18,050 nt of DNA, from positions 1-18,050 of the forward strand of contig JAYOLL010000042.1 in assembly GCA_038120295.1 (NCBI GenBank), in the 5' to 3' direction. The DNA comes from JAYOEY01 sp038120295 (GTDB lineage: Bacteria > Pseudomonadota > Alphaproteobacteria > MPNO01 > UBA2964). Both the position numbers and the translations under genes were made by a program. Below, one piece after another: positions 7,301-13,794 of the stretch; the stretch's first letter is position 1, and the number at the start of each line of letters is the position of its first letter. Under the pieces are notes generated by a model that did not search any database, was not told the DNA's origin, and saw only the letters and a program-made list of their open reading frames with translations.

Positions 7301-8305
7301 TTATGCCGTCCGTGCTTCACGGATGGTGACAGGGGCGGCGATGGCTTCCGAGATCTCGTTGACGGTGTCGGCGTTCTCGTCCTTGTCTTTTACTGCCAGC
7401 CGGAGGGACATCGCGAGTGCGGGCATGAGTTTCAGGTCGCGTTCGAATGGGTCGTCGAGCCGCTCACGGACGCGCTCCGCGACATCGCTTATTGACTGGC
7501 ACAGTTTCGAAACAGGTTGAAGGTCCGTGTTTCCGAGCCGCCGGCGTGTTTCTCCCGAAGTCATCAGAATGTCGTCGATGATATTGTTGATCTTCTCCAG
7601 GTCGTCTTCGTGCCTGATCGCGGCCAGAAGCTGCTGCGTCTGATAGCCGATGTGGGAGACGTTGCGCACGATTTTCTCCAGATTGAGTGCCTCGATCGCC
7701 TTGTCTATTTCCCGCTGAATGTCCGAACTTGCATCCTTCCCGAGTACCCGCGCCTGCATGACGTTGGGAACTTCCTTCGGCTCGATAACCTGTTTTCCAG
7801 GCCTCGGACCGTTGCGGCGGTCCGGGCCGATATAGTTGGACGTGACCACGAAATGTTTCCGGTGGTAGGTCAGCATTTCAACCCGGTGGCTGAGCTGTTT
7901 TCTGGAGGCCGGTTGAACGAGCAAGTCATCGGCGCCGCAGTCGGCTACTTCGCGGACAAGCGCTTCGGTCGGCTCCCACGTGGTCACAATGATCGACATG
8001 AACGGATTGATGCCGACCCTATTGTGACGAATGTCGCGTATGACGTCGCAAATTACGCCATCTGCGAGCTGATAGTCGGAGATCATGAAGTCCGGCGGAC
8101 GCGTTTCGAGCGCCTTCAGGACGTCATCGACCGTTTCTGCGTTCCGGATATTGCGAAATTCCAGATCGCTCAGGGATTGCCGAAGACTGCTGCTGTACTG
8201 GCTCTTCGCTGATACCAGTAGCAGGTCGACCCGGTCGAAAAATACCTTTCTACTCAATGCTTTGATATCCCGACACTGTGGAACCGCCGAATTCGGGCAG
8301 TGCAC
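7301..8305 (-). CDS. Atypical response-regulator receiver protein with unknown C-terminal helical domain
   Basis: The product (334 residues from GTG 8305, or 318 from TTG 8257) starts with a receiver-type domain, about residues 26-147. The phospho-acceptor aspartate is present (D77 in MISDYQL) and so is a Thr/Ser (IIVTTW, T107/T108). However, the acidic pair after strand 1 is absent (LLLVSAKS) and the conserved lysine is replaced by glutamine (LLVQPAS, Q131). A GPDRRNGPRPG linker (160-170) follows, a motif I associate with alphaproteobacterial receiver proteins. Residues 190-320 are predicted helical with no DNA-binding or GGDEF/EAL motif. Neither start has a strong ribosome site. No histidine kinase is adjacent. 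It may signal by protein-protein contact; its output is unknown. Confidence 0.82.
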   Translation of the reverse strand: MHCPNSAVPQCRDIKALSRKVFFDRVDLLLVSAKSQYSSSLRQSLSDLEFRNIRNAETVDDVLKALETRPPDFMISDYQLADGVICDVIRDIRHNRVGINPFMSIIVTTWEPTEALVREVADCGADDLLVQPASRKQLSHRVEMLTYHRKHFVVTSNYIGPDRRNGPRPGKQVIEPKEVPNVMQARVLGKDASSDIQREIDKAIEALNLEKIVRNVSHIGYQTQQLLAAIRHEDDLEKINNIIDDILMTSGETRRRLGNTDLQPVSKLCQSISDVAERVRERLDDPFERDLKLMPALAMSLRLAVKDKDENADTVNEISEAIAAPVTIREARTA

Positions 8306-8370
8306 TCATAAGCGCGTTAAGAAATTGCTAGTCAATCGGACGCATTTTACGGAAGTTCTATTCGTCGTCG

Positions 8371-8404
8371 GCTCACCTGGACGGGACGATCAGGCCAGGT
8401 GAGC
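8371..8404. repeat. Perfect 10-bp inverted repeat in the receiver/higA intergenic region
   Basis: GCTCACCTGG (8371-8380) and CCAGGTGAGC (8395-8404) are exact inverted copies separated by 14 nt. There is no T-run on either side, so it is not a normal intrinsic terminator. It lies 66 nt upstream of the receiver gene's first start and about 190 nt upstream of the HigA-type gene, so an operator or a structured leader is possible. Confidence 0.5.
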
Positions 8405-8562
8405 GCCGTTCGCGTCCTGGTAAACAAGAGTTTTCATCTCACTGCACAATGTATTCGGGACGATTGCCGAGGAAGTTTAAGGGTGGGTAAAAGGGTGAGA
8501 GGTTTCTCGTCGTTAGCGGTGCGTTTCTGGAGGCGATCCGCCGTTATGACCGCCTGTTTCGA

Positions 8563-8591
8563 TTGACGGAATACCAATGCCGGAATAGACT
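8563..8591 (+). promoter_or_regulatory. Candidate sigma-70 promoter for the HigA-type gene
   Basis: TTGACG (8563-8568) and TAGACT (8586-8591) are separated by exactly 17 nt. The expected transcription start falls at about 8598, on the ATG of the antitoxin gene, and no good Shine-Dalgarno is present, so a leaderless mRNA is plausible. Two CGGAATA copies (8567-8573 and 8581-8587), 14 nt apart, lie between and around the hexamers and could be a binding site for autoregulation. Confidence 0.5.
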
Positions 8592-8597
8592 CCAGTG

Positions 8598-9101
8598 ATG
8601 GCGAAACGCAACGCGCCTGCACACCCCGGACATATTCTTCTAAAGCGGGCCATGGAGCCGCTTGGGATCAGCCGCAACCAGTTGGCGCGAGATCTCGACG
8701 TCCCGGTCGGACGAATTAGCGATATTACAAACGGCAAGCGCGGGATCACCGCCGATACCGCCCTACGCTTCGGTCGGTATTTCGGAACCGGACCGGAATT
8801 ATGGTTGCGCCTTCAGGCGGAATATGACCTCGACGTGGCTCGGGCTGCGAACTGGTCCGAAATCGAGCAGCGCGTTCGAATTCTCGACACCGATGACTCT
8901 GTCGAAACCGGGGATATCGCGCCTCCGGGGCTGATTGAGGCCGAACACCAGTCGCCACCCGAAGACGTCATTGTGAAGACGGCTGCCGCGGAGGCGATCG
9001 ACGAGGCATCGGAAGCGCTCGAAGAATCAGGTCTTGATATCGAAGAAGACATAGCGATCCCGCCCGCGCCTGACTTGCCTGAACCGGGTACGTCCCGATA
9101 A
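8598..9101 (+). CDS. higA: HigA-family antitoxin-like HTH protein with acidic C-terminal extension
   Basis: Residues 8-82 match the HigA (VapI-type XRE) antitoxin fold: HPGHILLKR, then a helix-turn-helix around SRNQLARDLDVPVGRISDI (25-43), NGKRGITADTALRFGRYFGT and PELWLRLQAEYDLDVA. Such antitoxins bind and neutralise the HigB RelE-like mRNA interferase and repress their operon. The protein is 167 residues, against about 100 for typical HigA; the extra tail (about 97-167) is acidic and proline-rich and I do not recognise it. No HigB-like frame is found in the 290 bp upstream or the 31 bp downstream. An ATG at 8598 is preferred to a GTG three bases earlier, since the upstream promoter predicts a start of transcription there. 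It may be a solitary regulator, or act on a distant toxin. Confidence 0.85.
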   Translation: MAKRNAPAHPGHILLKRAMEPLGISRNQLARDLDVPVGRISDITNGKRGITADTALRFGRYFGTGPELWLRLQAEYDLDVARAANWSEIEQRVRILDTDDSVETGDIAPPGLIEAEHQSPPEDVIVKTAAAEAIDEASEALEESGLDIEEDIAIPPAPDLPEPGTSR

Positions 9102-9132
9102 TCGATTGCGCGTTCGAGGACCTCTCGCGCTC

Positions 9133-10281
9133 TCAATCCAGAGCCACGATCCCGCCATTGGAAGCTCTGCCCACCCGCTGGTAGAAGCCCAGTGTCTTCA
9201 AAGTAGGTTCATCGCTCGCAAGAAAAAGCACCGCATCATCCGATTCCGAGAGGTTCGTATGTTCGAACCAACTGCCGCCTGGAATCGCGATCGCGTCGAA
9301 TGGCGACCAGTTGAAGGGTTCTCCATCAATTGTCGTGGTGCCCTGACCCTCGAAGGCAATGCAGACCATGCTTGCATTCTGGCGTTGCGCCAGCGTTCTT
9401 TCCCCCGGCCGCAGAAGCTGTCCGTAGAAGGTCATGCTGGGGAAGGGAGGTCGCCCTGTCGTGGGGTCGGTATATTCCACCATAACCGCATCGTGCGGCG
9501 TTCCTTCGTGATTTCTGAAGCTTTCAAGCAATTCGCGCGTGTCTTCCCATCGATAAACGTACATCGGGGAATGAAACCCCGTTCCCCGCCTGTCGGGGCG
9601 AAAACGCGGCAATAGTCCGCCGCGCCCGTAAACCCGGTTGGAGTAATCATCGTGGTAGCGGGCAGTCTGCTCACGTCTGGCGACTTTCCTGCCGTCTTCT
9701 TCCTCATGATAGTCGTGTTCGAACGATGCGCTGTTGAGGAATTCACTGAGCGGAAGATCGAGAATGCTGACATTGACGGCAAAATCGTCGCCATGATTGC
9801 CGTGATTATGCCAGGCATCGGCGGGGGTCAGCACGAGATCGCCTGGACCGAAGACGATATCTTCTCCCTCGACGCCGGTGAAATTGTTCTCGCCGGTCAG
9901 GCCTATTCGGACCGCGTTTATCGAGTGCCGGTGCGGCGGCATGATTTCGCGCGGATCGTTCAGGCGGTAGGCAGTATAAAGCGTGCTGACCGTGGCCCGG
10001 ACCGGTGCGAGGCCCGGATTGACGAGAACGATCGACCGACGTTCGGAATCATCCATCGTTATGAGTTCCGCGGCCTCATACAGGAGAGGCTCTATATCGC
10101 TGTATCGCCATTGGTATGGGATGGCCTTGCGTCCCTTGAGAACCTGATCGTCCTCATCGTGATCGGCCTGGGAATCCACCACCCAGTAGGGCGCCATGTC
10201 GAGACGGTCGAGGGACTCGTATACCGACGCAAGCCGCGCATCGCGATTGCTGCCGGTCTTGTCATTTTTCTGAAGCGACAT
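9133..10281 (-). CDS. Bicupin dioxygenase of the gentisate/salicylate 1,2-dioxygenase family
   Basis: The 382-residue bicupin resembles gentisate 1,2-dioxygenase, which opens gentisate to maleylpyruvate using Fe(II) held by three histidines of the N-terminal cupin. Those are visible: PPHRHS (H117, H119) and AWHNHGN (H158). The C-terminal cupin (about 285-355) has the expected GQGTTTIDGEPFNW strands, but its HxH position reads LAQRQ, so it should hold no metal, as in the family. The start is 10281 because AGGAG lies 7 nt before it; a longer frame to 10332 adds 17 residues that run back into the upstream gene's end. It lies 22 nt downstream of the LVIVD propeller gene, clearly one operon. Substrate is unproven: gentisate, salicylate, 1-hydroxy-2-naphthoate or another hydroxy-aromatic acid. 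Confidence 0.86.
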   Translation of the reverse strand: MSLQKNDKTGSNRDARLASVYESLDRLDMAPYWVVDSQADHDEDDQVLKGRKAIPYQWRYSDIEPLLYEAAELITMDDSERRSIVLVNPGLAPVRATVSTLYTAYRLNDPREIMPPHRHSINAVRIGLTGENNFTGVEGEDIVFGPGDLVLTPADAWHNHGNHGDDFAVNVSILDLPLSEFLNSASFEHDYHEEEDGRKVARREQTARYHDDYSNRVYGRGGLLPRFRPDRRGTGFHSPMYVYRWEDTRELLESFRNHEGTPHDAVMVEYTDPTTGRPPFPSMTFYGQLLRPGERTLAQRQNASMVCIAFEGQGTTTIDGEPFNWSPFDAIAIPGGSWFEHTNLSESDDAVLFLASDEPTLKTLGFYQRVGRASNGGIVALD

Positions 10282-10303
10282 CGGGACGCTCCTGAGTTGG
10301 TCG

Positions 10304-11419
10304 TCAGGTACGCTCGAGGATATGCAATCCACGAACGCGGTCGAGCAGGAAAATCAGACCGTCATCGTCAATCGTGACGTCGTTGCTCGAAATGCGTTCG
10401 CTTCCCGGGGGCGGATCCGGGAGGAAATGGGCGACTTCTTTCGGTGCGTGCGGATTGGCAATATCGACCACCCGAAGCCCGCCAGCGAACCAGGCGACGG
10501 GAATCTCGGTTCCCGTGACGATCTCACAGGGCTGGTGACAGCCCGACATGGACGGCTGCGGTGTGCCGTCGACCCCGTCGATCTGGAAACTACCGAACGG
10601 CATCGGGTGCGCTTCGTCCGTTATATCGACCATCCAGAGGAACGATGGCGAGGACGGGTAAGCCTGCGCAACGTCTTCGTCAGCAACCAGCAAGACATTG
10701 CGTCCCATCAGAGGGAAGGGGATTGGCAGCGTGGTGTGGGTCGGCCAGGGGAAGGGCGGGCTCCAGTCCAGCCCTGAGATAAAGCGAGGCTTCGTCATAT
10801 CCTCGATGCCCAGAATTACGAAGCCGGCATGCCAGTAGCTCACATAGAGCCGGTCGCCCAGCCGCAGAGGGTGATGGCATCGCGGTTCGCGATCCCACGC
10901 AGGATTGACCTCTTCTCCCCCCGCTGCCCACTGGCCCGGCATCCACCAGCGGCCGACCTCTTCGGGTTTCGCGGGGTCCTTGAAATCGAGGATCATCACG
11001 ATATTGCCGAGATAGCCTTCGACCGTCGGCGAAATGTATGCGTATCGCCCGTCGAAATCGAAACGGTGAACGCCCTTGCCGGCGGTTTCCCATTGGCCGA
11101 TTTCGCGTGGATTTGTCGGGTCGCTGATATCGAAGATGCCGAGCCCGCCCATAAAACCGTCGGGCTGCGGACCGGAGAGCCGTTCCTTGTTGGTCAGCAT
11201 GAGCCCGTTGCCGACACGAACCTTGTGCGAATGCGTATTCGCCGGCATTTCCAGTGTGGCGACGACCTTGGGGTTGGCGCGGTCGCTGATATCGACCACC
11301 GAAGTTCCCGCAGGGGCGTTCATATGACCTATGAAAGCATAGTTGCCTTCAATCACGACCTGACCGCCGCCAGGGCAGTCAAGCCATGCAACTTCACGTA
11401 TTCCGGAGAGGCTTGTCAT
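10304..11419 (-). CDS. LVIVD-repeat beta-propeller protein with regularly placed histidines
   Basis: The 371-residue protein has LVIVD-type repeats, each with a strand like GLGIFDISDPTNPREIG (92-108). Comparable units are SVVDISDRANPKVV (40-53), IVMILDFKDPAKPEEVG (140-156), GLRVVDIANPHAPKEVA (314-330) and FLWMVDITDEAHP (260-272). Together they predict a six- or seven-bladed propeller. Histidines sit at the start of successive blades: H63/H65, H118, H182/H183, H228 and H295, a pattern that suggests a central metal or ligand site. No signal peptide is obvious. It is the first gene of a two-gene operon with the gentisate-type bicupin. Start 11419 has no clear Shine-Dalgarno, and a candidate promoter would place transcription close to the ATG. 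The biochemical role is unknown. Confidence 0.85.
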   Translation of the reverse strand: MTSLSGIREVAWLDCPGGGQVVIEGNYAFIGHMNAPAGTSVVDISDRANPKVVATLEMPANTHSHKVRVGNGLMLTNKERLSGPQPDGFMGGLGIFDISDPTNPREIGQWETAGKGVHRFDFDGRYAYISPTVEGYLGNIVMILDFKDPAKPEEVGRWWMPGQWAAGGEEVNPAWDREPRCHHPLRLGDRLYVSYWHAGFVILGIEDMTKPRFISGLDWSPPFPWPTHTTLPIPFPLMGRNVLLVADEDVAQAYPSSPSFLWMVDITDEAHPMPFGSFQIDGVDGTPQPSMSGCHQPCEIVTGTEIPVAWFAGGLRVVDIANPHAPKEVAHFLPDPPPGSERISSNDVTIDDDGLIFLLDRVRGLHILERT

Positions 11420-11425
11420 GCTGCG

Positions 11426-11454
11426 ATGGTAGGGGATACGGACAGTTTAGGCAA
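11426..11454 (-). promoter_or_regulatory. Candidate promoter of the LVIVD/bicupin operon
   Basis: On the minus strand TTGCCT (11454-11449) and TACCAT (11431-11426) are 17 nt apart, four of six consensus bases each. The predicted start is at about 11419-11420, at the ATG, with no ribosome site visible, hinting at a leaderless or nearly leaderless message. The hexamers are moderate, so this is tentative. Confidence 0.4.
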
Positions 11455-11461
11455 CGCAAAC

Positions 11462-11477
11462 AGCAGGCGCGCCTGCT
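11462..11477. repeat. Perfect 16-bp palindrome upstream of the LVIVD/bicupin promoter
   Basis: AGCAGGCGCGCCTGCT is exactly self-complementary. On the minus strand it lies 7 nt before the candidate -35, at about -43 to -58, a normal position for an activator operator. It also lies 11 nt beyond the FliL-like stop codon and could form a 6-bp stem with a CGCG loop, but only GTTTGCGTT follows, a poor terminator tract. Confidence 0.5.
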
Positions 11478-11488
11478 CGCAAAACGGA

Positions 11489-12244
11489 TCAGAAAATCTT
11501 GACTTCCTTGAGGAGCAACCCTTCGATTTCCGTGTCGCTGGCGGCGCGCATGCTTCTCGTCAGGCTTTGCTGCAGATCGTTTGCATTCAGTACGCGGTCC
11601 GCGGTTTCGAGGCGCCTGATATCCCCTGCCATTCGATTTACGATTTCAGTCAGTTGACGCTCGATCTCGGCGTTCTGATGGCTGTTCTTCAATTTGACGC
11701 CGACCTTGATGTTCAGAACGCGTTCGGAATCTCCAGACCTGATATTCGCCGTAATTTCAGGGAGGTCGTATATTGTCGTTTCCTTGGCTGGAACGGAACG
11801 GGCCGTCAGAAAATCCATATTCAGATCAAACTTGCCGCCGAGCAGGATCGCGAAAATCAGATTGCCCGACAGGCCGAGCGCCAGCGCCAGAATCAACATG
11901 ATCGAGCGTGGATCGTGCCCTTTCGATTTTTCGATCTCGTCGATCGCTGCATGTTTGCGCCCTGACCGCTTGGGATTTCTCGAAGCTGTCCTGCCTGCCT
12001 GTGAATTTGAAGAAGCGCGAACCTTGTCTTCCTGGCTGTGATAGCTGAACACTGTCTTTTCGCGAAAAATACCCGATTCTTCGTCGTATATTTCTTCGAC
12101 GACCTTGACGCCGTCGTTACGGCGGTCTGCAGCGATGGTGTTGGCGAGCGCGACCGCGGCGCCCTTGTCCCTTTCCTGCGACTCCATGACCCACCTGCCC
12201 TTACGGAGTACAAGAATTTCGTAACTGCCGTTTCCGCCACTCAT
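11489..12244 (-). CDS. FliL-like single-pass membrane protein with extra N-terminal domain
   Basis: The 251-residue protein has three parts. Residues 7-70 form a small domain (YEILVLRKGRWVMES, then GVKVVEEIYDEESG) that I do not recognise in FliL proteins generally. A basic, low-complexity linker (72-112) follows. Residues 114-136 are one membrane helix, and the exported part (about 157-251) carries the FliL pattern YDLPEITANIRS (159-170), a two-stranded ERVLNIKVGVKLKN, a long helix and the closing IEGLLLKEVKIF. FliL supports flagellar motor torque in the inner membrane; here no other flagellar gene is adjacent, so a FliL-derived envelope role is also possible. The start at 12244 has GGGA about 10 nt upstream. 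It lies next to the AT-rich block and is separated from the downstream LVIVD gene by 69 nt. Confidence 0.72.
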   Translation of the reverse strand: MSGGNGSYEILVLRKGRWVMESQERDKGAAVALANTIAADRRNDGVKVVEEIYDEESGIFREKTVFSYHSQEDKVRASSNSQAGRTASRNPKRSGRKHAAIDEIEKSKGHDPRSIMLILALALGLSGNLIFAILLGGKFDLNMDFLTARSVPAKETTIYDLPEITANIRSGDSERVLNIKVGVKLKNSHQNAEIERQLTEIVNRMAGDIRRLETADRVLNANDLQQSLTRSMRAASDTEIEGLLLKEVKIF

Positions 12245-12257
12245 TGGTCGAATTCCC

Positions 12258-12411
12258 GAAATAAAAAATGACGCAGTGCTAACAAGTTCAATATTATATC
12301 TAACGAAAAAACTCCATTATTTTCATTTTTGCTTTTATGATAATTATTTATGAATTATTGTTTGTTTTTTTATTTATTTAAGTAAAATTTTAGATAATAT
12401 TTATTTTTGTT
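12258..12411. other. Sharply bounded AT-rich intergenic block
   Basis: By my count, only 16 of 121 bases in 12291-12411 are G or C (about 13%), inside an otherwise moderately GC-rich region. It contains long T runs and TATAAT/GATAAT-like words. The change to GC-rich sequence at 12411 (TGCCGCGGTGG) is abrupt. An imperfect inverted pair, AATATTATATCTA (12290-12302) and TAGATAATATT (12391-12401), lies at its ends. No gene or repeat family is recognised in it. Confidence 0.7.
12293..12298 (-). promoter_or_regulatory. Candidate -10 element for the FliL-like gene
   Basis: A perfect TATAAT on the minus strand would start transcription near 12286, giving a leader of about 40 nt before the ATG at 12244. 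There is no recognisable -35 at 16-18 nt, but the AT-rich tract upstream could act as an UP-like element. AT-rich DNA produces such hexamers by chance, so confidence is low. Confidence 0.3.
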
Positions 12412-12521
12412 GCCGCGGTGGAGTGGAAGATGGCGTTCGCCCTGTCTTGCTCGTCGGCCAACAGCGGGTTACGACAGCTGATGCGCCCCAAAGCGAAGGG
12501 GCTCGGGAACGGGAAACGGGA

Positions 12522-13643
12522 ATGGTCGACCGCGTCGATTGTATTGTGGTGGGAGCCGGCGTTGTCGGTCTGGCCGTGGCGCGCCGCCTTGCCATGGCTG
12601 GCCGCGAAGTCATCGTCCTTGAAAGGGCGGACGCGATCGGTACGGAAACCAGCTCGCGCAACAGCGAGGTAATCCATGCCGGCATCTATTACCCCGCAAA
12701 CAGTCTGAAAGCCCGGTTCTGTGTGGCGGGTAAGCATGCTCTTTACGAGTTTTGCGAATCCCATGGAGTGCCACACCGGCGATGCGGCAAGTTCATCGTT
12801 GCGACCAACGAAGACCAGATGCCGGAACTGGAGCGGCTGAAAAACGCGGCAGCGACCAATGGCGTGCCTGACCTCGAATGGCGTACACCATCGGAAGTGT
12901 CGTCGGAGGAACCTGCGGTATTTTGCGTTGGCGCCTTATGGTCGCCCTCAACCGGTATTATCGACAGTCACGGTCTGATGCTCGCCTATCAGGGCGATGC
13001 CGAGGAGAACGGCGCGATGATCGCCTTCAATACCCCGGTGACCGGCGGATGGATCGAAGGTGACGGGATTGTTCTGCAAACCGGCGGCGAGGCCCTATCG
13101 GCGTTAAAGGCCGATATCGTTGTTAATTCGGCCGGTTTGTACGCCCCCCAGTTCGCCGGAGCGCTGGAAGGCTTTCCCGCCGAGCACGTTCCGCCGAGCT
13201 ATTTCGCAAAGGGCAATTACTACTCCCTGATCGGCAAGCCGCCATTTTCCAGACCCATCTATCCGGTGCCCGAGGCTGCTGGCCTTGGCGTGCATGTAAC
13301 CGTCGATCTTGGCGGTCAGGTGCGTTTCGGACCCGACGTCGAGTGGATCGATGAGATCGATTACGATGTCGATCCACGACGGGCGGACTCCTTCTACGAA
13401 GCCGTGCGCAAGTACTATCCGGCTTTGCCGGACGGGGCGATCCAACCGGGCTATAGCGGTATCAGGCCAAAAATCCAGGCGCCCGGCGAACCCGCCAAGG
13501 ACTTCATTGTTCAGGGCAGCGAAACCCACGGGATAAACGGGCTGATAAACCTTCTCGGCATCGAATCGCCGGGCCTTACAGCATCGCTCGCCATTGCCGA
13601 TCATGTCGCAGGTCTGCTCGGACTTGCAAAAACAAACATTTAA
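12522..13643 (+). CDS. lhgO: FAD-dependent L-2-hydroxyglutarate oxidase-type oxidoreductase
   Basis: The 373-residue protein is a DAO-superfamily flavoenzyme. It begins with the dinucleotide-binding fold VVGAGVVGLAVARRLA (9-24; G11, G13, G16) and the ribose-binding E34. It has the LhgO/YgaF-type signature SSRNSEVIHAGIYY (44-57) and ends with an IESPGLTASLAIA segment typical of that group. The reaction expected is oxidation of L-2-hydroxyglutarate to 2-oxoglutarate, passing electrons to quinone or oxygen, a metabolite-repair role at the membrane. The start at 12522 places the GAGVVG fold at the N-terminus; a GGGA and GGGAA lie just upstream, while the extra residues from GTG 12423 look non-coding. 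It stands alone after the AT-rich block. Related 2-hydroxyacid or glycine-type oxidases are alternatives. Confidence 0.86.
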   Translation: MVDRVDCIVVGAGVVGLAVARRLAMAGREVIVLERADAIGTETSSRNSEVIHAGIYYPANSLKARFCVAGKHALYEFCESHGVPHRRCGKFIVATNEDQMPELERLKNAAATNGVPDLEWRTPSEVSSEEPAVFCVGALWSPSTGIIDSHGLMLAYQGDAEENGAMIAFNTPVTGGWIEGDGIVLQTGGEALSALKADIVVNSAGLYAPQFAGALEGFPAEHVPPSYFAKGNYYSLIGKPPFSRPIYPVPEAAGLGVHVTVDLGGQVRFGPDVEWIDEIDYDVDPRRADSFYEAVRKYYPALPDGAIQPGYSGIRPKIQAPGEPAKDFIVQGSETHGINGLINLLGIESPGLTASLAIADHVAGLLGLAKTNI

Positions 13644-13702
13644 CGTAATTATCCGCGCCCGTTTCCTGAGGGCGTAGCAGGGTCTTGAAATAACAAAACT
13701 CA

Positions 13703-13744
13703 ATCGCCACATAGTAGCCGGCCAATTTTATTGAGGCTGGCGAT
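13703..13744. repeat. Imperfect inverted repeat upstream of the ABC operon
   Basis: ATCGCC (13703-13708) pairs with GGCGAT (13739-13744) and AGCC (13716-13719) with GGCT (13735-13738), leaving a 7-nt bulge. No T-run follows. It ends 50 nt before the ABC ATPase start and may be a leader structure or an operator; chance is not excluded. Confidence 0.3.
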
Positions 13745-13794
13745 CAGGGGAATTTCAGAGAACCGCGTTGACGCGCAGAGGGGATGCACGAGCG

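Noticed and set aside
7309..7323. Hairpin TCCGTG-CTT-CACGGA between convergent genes as a shared terminator
   Set aside because: It is only 6 bp, lies within the receiver coding sequence and has no T-run.
8306..8597. Remnant of a HigB toxin gene upstream of higA
   Set aside because: I translated the plus frames by eye and found stops and none of the RelE/HigB motifs (such as the PPxNRLExLKG-type segment).
10829..11965. Long plus-strand open frame of 378 codons
   Set aside because: It is antisense across the LVIVD and FliL-like genes, both of which have clear family signatures; it has no motif of its own.
13650..13675. Stem CGCCC/GGGCG as terminator of the FAD oxidoreductase gene
   Set aside because: Only five base pairs with a 9-nt loop and no T-run; too weak to call.
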